Source of the DNA: Aeromonas rivipollensis
GTDB lineage: Bacteria; Pseudomonadota; Gammaproteobacteria; Enterobacterales; Aeromonadaceae
Reading direction: 5' to 3'
DNA: 64,000 nt
Assembly: GCF_037811135.1 (NCBI RefSeq)
Contig: NZ_CP149130.1
Span: 385,001-449,000, forward strand
Under the pieces are notes generated by a model that saw nothing but the letters and a program-made list of their open reading frames with translations, ran no database searches and had not been told where the DNA came from. Below are positions 27,762 to 37,527 of the stretch, in pieces. The position numbers and the translations under genes were made by a program. Positions within the stretch are counted from its first letter, which is position 1. The number at the start of each line of letters is the position of its first letter.

Positions 27762-29120
27762 TTAACGGATCACCAAATAGAGCGAGGAGTCGCCGCGCTG
27801 TATGTTCAGCGCCAGCACTTCCGGCTTGTTCTTCAAGGCCTTGGTCAGCTCATCCATGGAGTTGATGCGCAGACGGTTGACCCCGATGATGATGTCGCCC
27901 TTCTGCAGGCCGGCAGCGGCGGCAGGGGAGCGCGGATCTATGTCGGCCACAGCTACGCCGGTCACCGGATCCGAGGTGGTGCTGAGCTTGGCCCCTTCCA
28001 GTGCCGGGTGCAGGGCGCTGGCGAGGATCTCGCTGTCATCGGCCTTCTTCAGGGTGACCTTGACGGTCTGCTCCTTGCCATCACGGATGAGGCCGAGAGC
28101 AACCTGTTTGTCGGCGCCCATGGTGGCGATCTTGGCGCGTAGTTCACCGAACGAGCGGATGGGCTTGCCATCTATGCTGATGATGATGTCGCCGGCCTTG
28201 ATGCCCGCCTTGGCTGCGGCGGAGTCAGGCATGACCTGGTTGACGAAGGCACCATCCTTCTTGTTGTAGCCGAAGGACTTGGCGATATCGGTGGTCAACT
28301 CTGTACCGGTGATCCCAAGCTGGCCACGGCGCACTTCACCGTATTTCACGATCTGCTCGGACAGATCGCGCACCATGTTGGAGGGGATGGCGAAGCCGAT
28401 GCCGATGTTGCCGCCGTTCGGGCCCAGGATGGCGGTGTTGATGCCGATCAGTTCCCCACGCAGGTTGAGCAGGGCGCCGCCCGAGTTGCCGGAGTTGATG
28501 GCCGCATCGGTCTGGATGAAGTTCTCCAGATTCTCGATGTTGAGGCCGCTGCGACCCAGGGCGCTGACGATGCCTGAGGTGACGGTCTGACCCAGGCCGA
28601 AGGGGTTGCCGATGGCCAGGGCATAGTCACCGACCCGCAGATCGTCCGAGTCGGCAAACTGGATCTGCACCAAGTCCTCCGCCTTGATTTGCAGCAGGGC
28701 GATGTCGGACTGCTTGTCTTCACCTATCTTCTTGGCCGCGTATTCGCGACCGTCTTTCAGGTTGACCTTGATCTCGTCCGCCTCGTGGACCACGTGGGCG
28801 TTGGTGATCACATAGCCCTTCTTGGCATCGATAATGACGCCGGAGCCAAGGGCCTGGAAGGGCTGCTCGCTCACCTGCTCATCGGGCATGTTGGGGCCGA
28901 AGAAGAAGCGGAATTGTTCCGGCAGGCGCTGGCGGGTGATCTTCTTGCCAGAGACGGAGATATTGACCACGGCAGGGGTTACCTGCTCGAGCACGGGGGC
29001 CAGGCTCGGCATCTCCTGGCTGTTGCCCATCAGGGGCAGGGCGGCTTGTGCCGGCGCTGCGGACAGGGCGATACCGACACTGAGGGCTAACACACTGAAT
29101 ACAGAAAGAGATTTACGCAT
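27762..29120 (-). CDS. degQ: DegQ/DegP-type periplasmic serine endoprotease
   Basis: 452 residues from MRKSLSVFSVLALSVG, which starts a cleavable signal peptide ending near APAQA. The longer open frame is an extension. The catalytic triad lies in ITNAHVV, SDIALLQ and NSGNSGGAL, followed by two PDZ domains. The length and its position beside degS favour DegQ over DegP. It provides periplasmic quality control of misfolded envelope proteins. Confidence 0.93.
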   Translation of the reverse strand: MRKSLSVFSVLALSVGIALSAAPAQAALPLMGNSQEMPSLAPVLEQVTPAVVNISVSGKKITRQRLPEQFRFFFGPNMPDEQVSEQPFQALGSGVIIDAKKGYVITNAHVVHEADEIKVNLKDGREYAAKKIGEDKQSDIALLQIKAEDLVQIQFADSDDLRVGDYALAIGNPFGLGQTVTSGIVSALGRSGLNIENLENFIQTDAAINSGNSGGALLNLRGELIGINTAILGPNGGNIGIGFAIPSNMVRDLSEQIVKYGEVRRGQLGITGTELTTDIAKSFGYNKKDGAFVNQVMPDSAAAKAGIKAGDIIISIDGKPIRSFGELRAKIATMGADKQVALGLIRDGKEQTVKVTLKKADDSEILASALHPALEGAKLSTTSDPVTGVAVADIDPRSPAAAAGLQKGDIIIGVNRLRINSMDELTKALKNKPEVLALNIQRGDSSLYLVIR

Positions 29121-29201
29121 ATGAGAAACAGCTCCCAGAAAAAGTTGCAATGCAATCGTCAAGGTCTGACCACGATAAGGCGTAATTAGTTCCACCAGAG
29201 G

Positions 29202-29582
29202 CTAACCAGGCTGCTTGAGCAGGCCTGAGGCACCGGCGTAGTCACGGGGCGGCTGGCCCGGCTCCTCGCTGGCGGAGTCAGCGTTGCCTTCTTCCGCCTG
29301 AGGTTCGCGGAACAAGGGCTCCTGCGCCTTGGCGAGGAACTTGCTCTGTTCGGCCATGTGGCGATAGAGGGTCTGATATTGATCGGCCAACTGCTCCATC
29401 AGGGCGGCGCTGTCGGCGAAGTGGGTGGTGATCTGGCCCTGGTAGCTTTCCAGCTCCTTGTGAGCCTTTTTCAGCTCCTGTTCCAGGCGCCCGGCATCCC
29501 GGCTGCGGACAGTGAAACGGCCGATCAACACGCCGATGATCAGGGCGGCTACCGCCAGCAGGATCCCGTTTAACAGAGTCAT
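29202..29582 (-). CDS. zapG: ZapG (YhcB, DUF1043) envelope protein
   Basis: 126 residues. An N-terminal membrane helix (about 4-22) is followed by a coiled coil (about 27-85) and a disordered acidic tail, the YhcB/ZapG layout. It is linked to cell division and envelope biogenesis. It is divergent from zapE and upstream of degQ, as in enterics. Confidence 0.92.
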   Translation of the reverse strand: MTLLNGILLAVAALIIGVLIGRFTVRSRDAGRLEQELKKAHKELESYQGQITTHFADSAALMEQLADQYQTLYRHMAEQSKFLAKAQEPLFREPQAEEGNADSASEEPGQPPRDYAGASGLLKQPG

Positions 29583-29721
29583 AGAAGCTCCTTGTTACAG
29601 CTAAATCGATGAGTTTGAGGCGGCCGGATTGACCGCGATGCCTCGTTGGCACTATACCGTGCCCCCCGAGAGCGTGATACCATTTTGTCCCTCATTCAGG
29701 GACTTGGAGGCGGTTTACAGG

Positions 29722-30816
29722 ATGACCCCGCAGCAAAAATACCAGCAGGATTTGCAGCGTCCCGGCTTTTTGGCCGACCCGGCCCAGGCGATGGCCGTGA
29801 CCCGCCTGGAGCGACTCTATCAGGATTTGTGCGCCAGCCCGACTCCGACCAGATCCCGTGGCCTGCTCGGCTGGCTGCAAAAGCCGAAAGCCCGCGAGCC
29901 CATCCTGGGTCTCTATATGTGGGGCGGAGTGGGCAGAGGCAAGACCTGGCTGATGGATACTTTTTTCGACAGCCTGCCTGGGGAGCGCAAACTGCGTATC
30001 CACTTCCACCGTTTCATGCATCGGGTGCACGATGAACTCAAGGGGCTGACCGGTCAGGCCGATCCGCTCAAGCTCATCGCCAGCAAGCTGGCCGGCGAGA
30101 CAGACATCATCTGCTTTGACGAGTTTTTCGTCTCCGACATCACGGATGCCATGCTGCTGGGCACCCTGTTCCAGGAACTGTTTGGTCATGGCGTTGTGCT
30201 GGTGGCCACCTCCAACATCCCGCCCCGGGACCTTTATCGCAATGGGCTGCAGCGAGCCCGCTTCCTGCCTGCCATCGCCCTCATAGAGCGGCACTGCGAG
30301 GTGCTCAATGTGGATGGTGGCGTCGACTACCGGCTGCGCACCCTGGAGCAGGCGGAAATCTATCACTTCCCGCTGGATCAGCAGGCCAAGTCCAACCTGG
30401 ACCGCTATTTTGGGCAACTGACCGGGCTGGCGCAGATCACGGCCGCCACGCTGGAGATCAACCATCGCCAGTTGAGTGCGCTGGGCGTGGGGGAAGGTGT
30501 GCTTTATATGGAGTTCGAGCAGCTCTGCTGTACTCCGCGATCCCAAGGCGACTACATAGAGCTGGCCCGGGAGTTTCACACCGTCCTGCTGGCCAACGTG
30601 CAGCACATGGGCACAGGCACGGACGATGCGGCGCGCCGTTTCATCGCCATGGTGGACGAGTTCTATGAGCGGCATGTCAAACTCATTCTGTCGGCGGCGG
30701 TGCCCATGGCCGCGCTCTACGGAGATGGCCTGCTGAATTTCGAATTCAAGCGCTGTCTTTCACGGCTCCAGGAAATGCAATCGCACGAATACCTTGCCAG
30801 AGTGCACCTTCCTTAG
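29722..30816 (+). CDS. zapE: Cell division protein ZapE (AFG1-like ATPase)
   Basis: 364 residues from MTPQQKYQQDLQRPGF. The frame extends upstream but the family start and a GGAGG site support 29722. Walker A is GGVGRGKTWLMD, Walker B is IICFDEFFVSDI, and a sensor-type motif VATSNIPP follows. ZapE is a peripheral division ATPase that acts on FtsZ. The conserved neighbours rplM-rpsI follow downstream. Confidence 0.95.
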   Translation: MTPQQKYQQDLQRPGFLADPAQAMAVTRLERLYQDLCASPTPTRSRGLLGWLQKPKAREPILGLYMWGGVGRGKTWLMDTFFDSLPGERKLRIHFHRFMHRVHDELKGLTGQADPLKLIASKLAGETDIICFDEFFVSDITDAMLLGTLFQELFGHGVVLVATSNIPPRDLYRNGLQRARFLPAIALIERHCEVLNVDGGVDYRLRTLEQAEIYHFPLDQQAKSNLDRYFGQLTGLAQITAATLEINHRQLSALGVGEGVLYMEFEQLCCTPRSQGDYIELAREFHTVLLANVQHMGTGTDDAARRFIAMVDEFYERHVKLILSAAVPMAALYGDGLLNFEFKRCLSRLQEMQSHEYLARVHLP

Positions 30817-30928
30817 TCACAATACCGCGCCTGCCAGTCGGATGGGCATCTGCGGCAGGTAGGGCCGGGCGACATTTGCTAGCTTCATGGCAGTGAAATT
30901 AGCAGGTGATATTTAAGGCAACTTCACT

Positions 30929-30934
30929 TATAAT
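30929..30934 (+). promoter_or_regulatory. -10 element of the rplM-rpsI promoter
   Basis: A perfect TATAAT lies 149 bp before rplM with a weak -35. It would give a leader of about 140 nt. The rplM-rpsI operon is known in E. coli to be autoregulated by L13 through its leader, and this leader is long enough to carry such a target. No specific structure was assigned. Confidence 0.5.
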
Positions 30935-31082
30935 CGCCCGGCCCACGTTACAGCTGTCGATAAGACAGCAACACTTTAAGCTTTACTTGTATTCGAAGGG
31001 GTACAGGTAGGCCATCGTTTGTTGTTTGTGGGAGAGCCCCCATAAGCAATTGGGTCTGTAACAGGTAATTGGGTTTAACTTA

Positions 31083-31511
31083 ATGAAAACTTTCGTTGCC
31101 AAGCCAGAAACCGTAAAACGTGACTGGTACATTGTGGACGCAGAAGGTAAAACTCTGGGTCGTATCGCAACCGAGATCGCTGCTCGTCTGCGTGGTAAGC
31201 ACAAAGCTGAATACACTCCGCACGTTGACACCGGTGATTACATCATCGTTGTAAACGCTGAGAAGGTACACGTAACCGGTAAGAAATTTACCGACAAAAT
31301 GTACCACGCTCACTCCGGTTTCCCGGGTGGTATCAAGTCCATCAGCTTTGACAAGCTGATTCAGCGCAAGCCGGAAATGGTAATCGAAGCTGCCGTCAAG
31401 GGCATGCTGCCGAAGGGTCCGCTGGGCCGTGCCATGTTCCGTAAGCTGAAAGTTTACGCAGGCGCAGAGCACGCTCATGCTGCTCAGCAACCTCAAGTAC
31501 TGGATATCTAA
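31083..31511 (+). CDS. rplM: 50S ribosomal protein L13
   Basis: 142 residues, standard L13, beginning [20 protein letters not shown] and containing [22 protein letters not shown]. Codon use is strongly biased (CGT, GGT, CTG), as expected for a highly expressed gene. It is followed 14 nt later by rpsI. Confidence 0.99.
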   Translation: MKTFVAKPETVKRDWYIVDAEGKTLGRIATEIAARLRGKHKAEYTPHVDTGDYIIVVNAEKVHVTGKKFTDKMYHAHSGFPGGIKSISFDKLIQRKPEMVIEAAVKGMLPKGPLGRAMFRKLKVYAGAEHAHAAQQPQVLDI

Positions 31512-31525
31512 CGGGAACTGGCAAC

Positions 31526-31918
31526 ATGGCAGAAAATCAATACTACGGTACCGGCCGTCGCAAAAGCTCCACTGCTCGCGTCTTTATCAAAGCGGGTAGC
31601 GGTAAAATCGTAATCAACCAGCGCTCCCTGGAGCAATACTTTGGTCGTCCGACTGCCCGCATGGTAGTTCGTCAGCCGCTGGAACTGGTTGAGATGACCG
31701 AGAAACTGGATCTGTACATCACCGTTAACGGTGGTGGCATCTCCGGTCAAGCTGGTGCGATCCGTCACGGTATCACTCGTGCTCTGATGCAGTACGACGA
31801 GACCCTGCGTGGCGAACTGCGTAAAGCTGGCTTTGTTACTCGCGATGCCCGTAAGGTTGAGCGTAAGAAAGTCGGTCTGCACAAAGCGCGTAAGCGTCCG
31901 CAGTACTCCAAGCGTTAA
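31526..31918 (+). CDS. rpsI: 30S ribosomal protein S9
   Basis: 130 residues with the conserved start [20 protein letters not shown] and the extended basic tail KRPQYSKR that reaches the P-site tRNA. Co-transcribed with rplM. Confidence 0.99.
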   Translation: MAENQYYGTGRRKSSTARVFIKAGSGKIVINQRSLEQYFGRPTARMVVRQPLELVEMTEKLDLYITVNGGGISGQAGAIRHGITRALMQYDETLRGELRKAGFVTRDARKVERKKVGLHKARKRPQYSKR

Positions 31919-31950
31919 TTCGCTTTTGGTACGCACTCTCACGAGTGTCA

Positions 31951-31981
31951 AAAAAGCCTGGCCATGTGCCAGGCTTTTTTT
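31951..31981 (+). terminator. rplM-rpsI terminator
   Basis: Stem AAGCCTGGC / GCCAGGCTT with a 5-nt loop, A-rich upstream and seven T downstream. Confidence 0.93.
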
Positions 31982-32071
31982 ATTGGTAATATTACCTACG
32001 CCAATGCTAACCATACGTCACAAAAGACAAAAATTTGTGTATTTATTGTTTTTGCCCATCGCTTCTCTTTC

Positions 32072-32100
32072 TTGTCAAATTGTTATCTTTTCTTTAAAAT
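32072..32100 (+). promoter_or_regulatory. Sigma70 promoter of petABC
   Basis: TTGTCA at 32072-32077 and TAAAAT at 32095-32100 with exact 17-bp spacing, in an AT-rich region 119 bp before petA. No gene lies in the 31982-32218 gap. Confidence 0.75.
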
Positions 32101-32218
32101 TTCCATGGTCTTTCTGTGTCAATTGCCACTCCGCTTCCGCCGCAGTTGTCAGAGGGAGAGGAGATAGGAAACGGGGACACTATAAGAATGAGCGGAGTCC
32201 ACATGGGAGAGTTTTTGG

Positions 32219-32809
32219 ATGAGCAATGCGCCAGTTGATACCGGTCGCCGCAGATTTCTTACCTGGTCAACGGTTGCCGTTGGCGGTGTAGGAGCTGCTT
32301 TTACCGCAGTGCCGTTTATAAAGTCATGGAACCCGAGTGCCAAAGCCAAAGCGGCAGGGGCACCGGTAGAGGTGGATATCAGCAAGTTGGAGCCGGGTCA
32401 GCTGATCCGCGTCGAGTGGCGCGGCAAGCCGGTCTGGGTGGTGAAGCGCACCAAGCAGACCCTGGATGCCCTGGCCACACACGATGACAAACTGCGCGAT
32501 CCCGCCTCCGATGAGCCACAGCAGCCGGACTATGCCCACAACGGCTACAGATCCATCAAGCCGGAGATCTTCGTGGCGGTCGGTATCTGTACCCACCTGG
32601 GTTGCTCCCCCTCCTACCTGCCGGACAGCTTCGGCGAGCAGGTGCAAGGGGTGACCTCCGGCTTCTTCTGCCCATGCCATGGTTCCAAGTTCGACATGGC
32701 CGGTCGAGTGTTCCAGGGCGTGCCCGCACCGCTGAACCTGGTCATTCCGCCATACCAATTTCTTAGCGACACCACCATTCTGGTCGGTGCCGATGGCAAG
32801 GAGGCCTGA
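32219..32809 (+). CDS. petA: Ubiquinol-cytochrome c reductase Rieske iron-sulfur subunit
   Basis: 196 residues. The N terminus carries an uncleaved Tat-type anchor (GRRRFLTWSTVAVGG) and the cluster-binding motifs are CTHLGC and CPCHGS. It transfers electrons from ubiquinol to cytochrome c1 in the bc1 complex. It heads the petABC operon, 2 nt before petB. This complex is absent from E. coli but typical of Vibrio and Aeromonas. Confidence 0.98.
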   Translation: MSNAPVDTGRRRFLTWSTVAVGGVGAAFTAVPFIKSWNPSAKAKAAGAPVEVDISKLEPGQLIRVEWRGKPVWVVKRTKQTLDALATHDDKLRDPASDEPQQPDYAHNGYRSIKPEIFVAVGICTHLGCSPSYLPDSFGEQVQGVTSGFFCPCHGSKFDMAGRVFQGVPAPLNLVIPPYQFLSDTTILVGADGKEA

Positions 32810-32811
32810 CC

Positions 32812-34029
32812 ATGTTTGCCAAACTCATGGGCTGGATTGACGATCGTTTCCCGCTCACGGCCATGTACAACGACCACATGGCCAAGTATCCGGCTCCCAA
32901 GAACCTGAACTTCTGGTACTTCTTCGGTTCCCTTGCCATGTTGGTGCTGGTCAACCAGATCATCACCGGCATCTGGCTCACCATGAACTACAACCCGTCG
33001 GCGGAGGGAGCCTTTGCCTCCGTGGAATACATAATGCGGGACGTGGACTACGGCTGGCTGCTGCGCTACATGCACTCCACCGGCGCCTCCGCCTTCTTCG
33101 TTGTGGTCTATCTGCACATGTTTCGCGGCATGATCTACGGCTCCTATCAGAAGCCGCGCGAGCTGCTGTGGATCTTCGGCATGCTGATCTTCCTGGTGTT
33201 GATGGCCGAAGCCTTCATGGGTTACCTGCTGCCCTGGGGACAGATGTCGTTCTGGGGGGCTCAGGTCATCATCTCGCTGTTTGGTGCCATTCCGGTCATA
33301 GGTGACGATCTGACCCTGTGGATCCGGGGGGACTACGTCATCTCCGGGGCTACCCTGAACCGCTTCTTCGCGCTGCACGTCATCGCACTGCCGCTGGTGC
33401 TGGTGATGCTGGTTGCCATGCACATACTGGCGTTGCACGAGGTGGGCTCCAACAACCCGGACGGTATCGATATCAAGAAGCACAAGGATGAGAAGGGCTG
33501 GCCGCTGGATGCGGTGGCATTCCATCCCTACTTCACCGTCAAGGACATGATAGGTGTGGCGGGCTTCCTGTTCCTGTTCTGCGCCATCATCTTCTTCAAG
33601 CCGGATATGTGGGGCTACTTCCTCGAGAAACCGAACTTTGAAGTGGCGAATGGGTTGAAGACGCCGGCGCACATAGCCCCTGTCTGGTACTTCACCCCCT
33701 TCTACGCCATCTTGCGCGCTGTGCCGGACAAGCTGCTGGGGGTCATCATGATGGGGCTCTCCATCGTCGTGCTCTTCCTGTTGCCCTGGCTGGATCGCTG
33801 CAAGGTGCGTTCGGTGCGCTACCGCAGCACCCTGCACAAGCTGAACATCGCCCAGTTCGTGTTCTGCTTCGTCATCCTGGGTGTGCTGGGCGTTCTGCCA
33901 TCGACGCCGATGCTGACGCTGATCGCGCAGCTCTGCACTCTGGGTTATTTCGGGTTCTTCGTCCTGTTGTTCTTCTACAGCAAGAATGAGAGCACCAAGC
34001 CGCTGCCGGAGAGGGTGACATTCAAATGA
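32812..34029 (+). CDS. petB: Cytochrome b subunit of the bc1 complex
   Basis: 405 residues with eight or so membrane helices. Heme-ligand histidines lie in helices around MHSTGASAFFVVVYLHM and RFFALHVIALP. A Qo-site-type PEWY equivalent reads APVWYFTPFY. It overlaps petC by 4 nt. Confidence 0.98.
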   Translation: MFAKLMGWIDDRFPLTAMYNDHMAKYPAPKNLNFWYFFGSLAMLVLVNQIITGIWLTMNYNPSAEGAFASVEYIMRDVDYGWLLRYMHSTGASAFFVVVYLHMFRGMIYGSYQKPRELLWIFGMLIFLVLMAEAFMGYLLPWGQMSFWGAQVIISLFGAIPVIGDDLTLWIRGDYVISGATLNRFFALHVIALPLVLVMLVAMHILALHEVGSNNPDGIDIKKHKDEKGWPLDAVAFHPYFTVKDMIGVAGFLFLFCAIIFFKPDMWGYFLEKPNFEVANGLKTPAHIAPVWYFTPFYAILRAVPDKLLGVIMMGLSIVVLFLLPWLDRCKVRSVRYRSTLHKLNIAQFVFCFVILGVLGVLPSTPMLTLIAQLCTLGYFGFFVLLFFYSKNESTKPLPERVTFK

Positions 34030-34760
34030 AAAGAATAATTTTTGCAGTGCTGGCCCTGCTGCCCGGTCTGGTATTGGCCGCTGGCGGTGGCTTCCCCCTC
34101 GATAAGGCAGAGTACGACCTGAGTGACAAGGCATCCCTGCAACGGGGGGCCGCGACCTTCATGAACTACTGTGCCGGCTGTCACTCCACCCAATATCAGC
34201 GCTATAACCGGGTTGCCGCCGACATAGGCATTCCGGAAGAGCTGATGAGGGAGAACCTGGTCTTCACCGGCGCCAAGATTGGCGATCTGATGAAGAGCGC
34301 CATGTCCGAGAAGGATGCGGCGCGCTGGTTCGGGGCGCCGCCACCGGATCTGACCCTGGTGGCCAGGGTGCGGGGCGCCGACTGGATTTACACCTATCTG
34401 CGTTCTTTCTATGTGGATGAAACCCGGCCGTTCGGTGTGAACAATGCGGTCTTCCCGTCCGTGGGCATGCCCCACGTATTGGAGCCGTTGCAGGGGACTC
34501 CCCGTGCCGAGTTCGAGACCCACACCCTGGATGGAGTGGAGATGCAGCAAGTCGTCAGCATCAAATCTGACGGCAATGGTGAAATGAACAACGAAGAATA
34601 TGATCAGACGGTACTGGATCTGGTAAACTTCTTGGTCTACTCGGCTGAGCCGGTGCAGCAGGAGCGCGAACGCATGGGCTTCTGGGTGCTAGGTTTCATC
34701 GCAATCTTCTTCATCTTCACTGTGCTGTTGAAGAAGGAATTCTGGCGCGACGTTCACTAA
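34026..34760 (+). CDS. petC: Cytochrome c1
   Basis: 244 residues. A signal peptide (IIFAVLALLPGLVLA) is followed by the heme c motif CAGCHS and a C-terminal membrane anchor (about 215-235). It completes the petABC operon. Confidence 0.97.
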   Translation: MKRIIFAVLALLPGLVLAAGGGFPLDKAEYDLSDKASLQRGAATFMNYCAGCHSTQYQRYNRVAADIGIPEELMRENLVFTGAKIGDLMKSAMSEKDAARWFGAPPPDLTLVARVRGADWIYTYLRSFYVDETRPFGVNNAVFPSVGMPHVLEPLQGTPRAEFETHTLDGVEMQQVVSIKSDGNGEMNNEEYDQTVLDLVNFLVYSAEPVQQERERMGFWVLGFIAIFFIFTVLLKKEFWRDVH

Positions 34761-34847
34761 GCGACCAGATCGGAGTAATATGACGCACGGCAATGGAGAT
34801 CAAGATGCTTCATTGCCGTTTCTGCTTTTTAATGACGGGAGGGTTCA

Positions 34848-35477
34848 ATGGCTGTAGCTGCCAATAAGCGTTCGGTAATGACGCTGTTTTCCGGTGCCAA
34901 CGATATGTTCAGCCATCAGGTGCGTATTGTCCTGGCGGAGAAGGGTGTTAGCGTGGATATCTGCCAGGTTGACCCGAGCAACCTGCCGGACGAGCTGGCC
35001 GAGCTGAACCCGTACAACACTGTACCGACTCTGGTGGATCGCGAGCTGGCGTTGTACACCTCGCGCATCATCATGGAGTATCTGGACGAGCGCTTCCCGC
35101 ACCCGCCCCTGATGCCTGTCTATCCGGTGGCTCGCGGCAACAGCCGTCTGATGATGCATCGCATCGAGCTGGACTGGTACTCGCTGGCCGACAAGATCAT
35201 GGCGGGCACCGATACCGAAGCCGCCCGTGCCGAGCTGCGTGACAACCTGCTGGCCATAGCGCCGATCTTCGGTGAAATGCCCTATTTCATGAGCGAAGAG
35301 TTCGGTCTGGTTGACTGCTACATGGCTCCGCTGCTGTGGCGTCTGCCGAGCCTGGGCATCGACTTCACCGGTCGCGGTGCCAAAGAGCTGAAGGCTTACA
35401 TGGTCCGTCTGTTCGAACGTGAATCCTTCCAGGCCTCCCTGACCGAGGCTGAACGCGAGATCCGTGCCAGCGTATGA
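34848..35477 (+). CDS. sspA: Stringent starvation protein A
   Basis: 209 residues, a glutathione-S-transferase fold lacking catalytic function. The start MAVAANKRSVMTLFSGANDMFSHQVRIVLAEKGV matches SspA. It binds RNA polymerase and affects stationary-phase and acid-stress transcription. sspB follows 5 nt later. GGGAGG precedes the ATG. Confidence 0.97.
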   Translation: MAVAANKRSVMTLFSGANDMFSHQVRIVLAEKGVSVDICQVDPSNLPDELAELNPYNTVPTLVDRELALYTSRIIMEYLDERFPHPPLMPVYPVARGNSRLMMHRIELDWYSLADKIMAGTDTEAARAELRDNLLAIAPIFGEMPYFMSEEFGLVDCYMAPLLWRLPSLGIDFTGRGAKELKAYMVRLFERESFQASLTEAEREIRASV

Positions 35478-35482
35478 GTAGT

Positions 35483-35902
35483 ATGGAACCGACCATGACA
35501 CCCAGTCGCCCCTATCTGTTGCGGGCGTTTTTTGACTGGTTGCTGGATAACGACTTGACCCCGCATCTGGTGGTCAATGCCAATATCCCCCATGTGATGG
35601 TGCCGATGCAGTTCGTGCAGGATGGGCAGATCGTCCTGAACATAGCGCCTCGGGCCGTGGGCCAGTTCCACATGGATAATGATGCCGTCAGTTTCAGCGC
35701 CCGCTTCGGCGGCGTGTCACAGCAGGTCTACATTCCCATGGCGGCCATATTGGCCATCCATGCCAGGGAAAACGGCGTGGGAACCCTGTTCCCGCCTGAG
35801 CCGGGCTACGATCTCTGGCTGGAGCAGGCCGAGGCGCCGGTGGAACCCGAGCCGGAGCCACCGCGCCCGACGGGTCGTCCGACCCTGAAAGTCATCAAAT
35901 AA
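35483..35902 (+). CDS. sspB: ClpXP adaptor protein SspB
   Basis: About 139 residues. In-frame ATGs at 35474, 35483 and 35495 leave the start uncertain by a few codons. The folded substrate-binding domain (about 10-115) recognises ssrA tags. The C-terminal tail RPTGRPTLKVIK matches the ClpX-docking XB peptide of SspB. Confidence 0.95.
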   Translation: MEPTMTPSRPYLLRAFFDWLLDNDLTPHLVVNANIPHVMVPMQFVQDGQIVLNIAPRAVGQFHMDNDAVSFSARFGGVSQQVYIPMAAILAIHARENGVGTLFPPEPGYDLWLEQAEAPVEPEPEPPRPTGRPTLKVIK

Positions 35903-35931
35903 AAAACGCAGCCAACTGGCTGCGTTTTTTT
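35901..35931. terminator. Bidirectional terminator between sspB and dolP
   Basis: Stem CGCAGCCA / TGGCTGCG with a 2-nt loop, flanked by A6 and T7, between converging genes. Confidence 0.93.
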
Positions 35932-35948
35932 ATCTCATCATTGCCCGC

Positions 35949-36527
35949 TTAGTTCTGGGCAAACTCGAAGGCTTTGATAACCTGCTTCACTCCGCTGACG
36001 TGGCGGGCGATCTCCACTGCCTGATCCCCTTCCTGACGGGTCACCAGGCCGATGAGAAACACCTCGCTGTTCTCGGTGACTACCTTGACCTTGGTGCTGT
36101 CGAAGTTCTTGGTGCCCAGCATGTCGGCCCTTACCTTGGAGGTGATCCAGGTATCGTTGCTGCGCACCCCTATGCTCACCGGCTTGCCGAGACGCAGCTC
36201 ATTGTAGACATGACGAACCCCTTCGATCCGACCCACAATCTTGCCCGCTTCCTGCTTGTAAGCGTCAGACGGTGTCTGACCGACCAGCAAGACACGGCCG
36301 TTGTTGCTGTAGACGCTGATCTTGCTGGAGGCGCTCAGCGACTTGTTGTCGGCCAGCAGATTGGCCGCTTTCAGCTCTATGGTCTGATCGTCCCACTGGG
36401 CACCCAGGGTGCGGCGATCCCCGGTCGCCTTGGCGGTACCGGCTGCGCCACCCACTACCACGGCGGCACAGCCTTGCAGCAGCAGGGCGCCGGTCAGCAG
36501 GGCGAGTGCGAGAATAGGCTTCTTCAT
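35949..36527 (-). CDS. dolP: DolP (YraP), outer-membrane BON-domain lipoprotein
   Basis: 192 residues from MKKPILALALLTGALLLQGC, with the lipobox LLQGC giving a lipidated Cys. Two BON domains follow (about 45-115 and 125-190). DolP binds anionic phospholipid and supports outer-membrane integrity. The lpoA-yraN-diaA-dolP order is the same as in E. coli. Confidence 0.95.
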   Translation of the reverse strand: MKKPILALALLTGALLLQGCAAVVVGGAAGTAKATGDRRTLGAQWDDQTIELKAANLLADNKSLSASSKISVYSNNGRVLLVGQTPSDAYKQEAGKIVGRIEGVRHVYNELRLGKPVSIGVRSNDTWITSKVRADMLGTKNFDSTKVKVVTENSEVFLIGLVTRQEGDQAVEIARHVSGVKQVIKAFEFAQN

Positions 36528-36531
36528 GGTT

Positions 36532-37122
36532 TCAATCTTCCTGTTGCGGGAAAAGTGTCTGGTCGATGAGATCACAGAGGCAGTGCAGGGTCAACAGATT
36601 CACTTCCAGAATGCGAGGGCGGCGGGCGGACGGCACGCGGATCTCCACGTCATTGGGCCCGAGCAGGCCGGCGATTTCACCACCATCGCCACCCCCGAGC
36701 ACTATGATGGTCATGTCGCGGGAGAGTGCCGCCTCAGCGGCCTTGATCAGGCTGCGGCTGTTGCCCGTGGTGGTGAGCACCACCAGGATGTCGCCGGGCT
36801 GACCCAGAGCCCTGATCTGCTTGGCATAGACCTCTTCGAAGCCGTGGTCGGTGGCGATGGCGCTGATGGTGGCCATGTCGGGGGTCAGGGCCAGGCCGGG
36901 CAGGGAGGGGCGTGGTGTCTCGTAGCAGTTGACCAGCTCGGAAATGAACAACTGTGCCAGGGCAGAGGAGGGGCCATTGCCGCATGCCATGACCTTGTGG
37001 CCATTGAGCAGGCAGATAGTCAGCATCTGGGCCGCGGTGTGGATGGCGTCCGGCAGCGCCTCGGCGGCGGCTATCTTGGTCTGGATGCTTTCGGTGTAAT
37101 TCTCTTTGATGGGATCAGTCAT
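36532..37122 (-). CDS. diaA: DnaA initiator-associating protein DiaA
   Basis: 196 residues, a SIS-domain protein with [14 protein letters not shown] and [13 protein letters not shown]. DiaA binds DnaA and promotes timely initiation at oriC. GmhA is a close relative, but the position between yraN and dolP supports DiaA. It lies 4 nt before dolP. Confidence 0.95.
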   Translation of the reverse strand: MTDPIKENYTESIQTKIAAAEALPDAIHTAAQMLTICLLNGHKVMACGNGPSSALAQLFISELVNCYETPRPSLPGLALTPDMATISAIATDHGFEEVYAKQIRALGQPGDILVVLTTTGNSRSLIKAAEAALSRDMTIIVLGGGDGGEIAGLLGPNDVEIRVPSARRPRILEVNLLTLHCLCDLIDQTLFPQQED

Positions 37123-37131
37123 GGGGTCCTC

Positions 37132-37527
37132 TTAAAAAGCGTTCTGGATCCAGTCTGGCTGGTCGCCCTCGAACGCGATCACATCGAATCGGCAGGCCTG
37201 GCTGGCCTCGTTGATGGCATGTTGCTTGAAATAGTGGCGCGCGGCCAGCACGATCTTGTGCTGTTTGCGCCGGGTGACCGAGCTGGCGGCTCCGCCATGG
37301 CTGGCCCGAGCGCGATATCTGACCTCGACAAACACCAGGGTATCCCCCTGGCGCATGACGAGATCTATTTCACCACCACGGCAGCGGTAGTTGCGGGTAA
37401 CTGGTTGCAGGCCGCGGGCCTGCAACCAGCGTTCCGCTACTTGCTCAAAGTGCTGTCCCTTGCTCGTCGCTGCCGACGGCAACAGGTTCAACCACTGCTG
37501 GTGCAGCTGTGCCAGTAGCCTCTTCAT
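37132..37527 (-). CDS. yraN: YraN family protein (UPF0102)
   Basis: 131 residues from MKRLLAQLHQQWLN. The endonuclease-like core has the GGEIDLVMRQGDTLVFVEVRYR motif (E, D, ExR) typical of UPF0102. Its biological role is unproven. The start lies 83 nt inside the 3' end of lpoA, so the two genes overlap substantially. Confidence 0.92.
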   Translation of the reverse strand: MKRLLAQLHQQWLNLLPSAATSKGQHFEQVAERWLQARGLQPVTRNYRCRGGEIDLVMRQGDTLVFVEVRYRARASHGGAASSVTRRKQHKIVLAARHYFKQHAINEASQACRFDVIAFEGDQPDWIQNAF

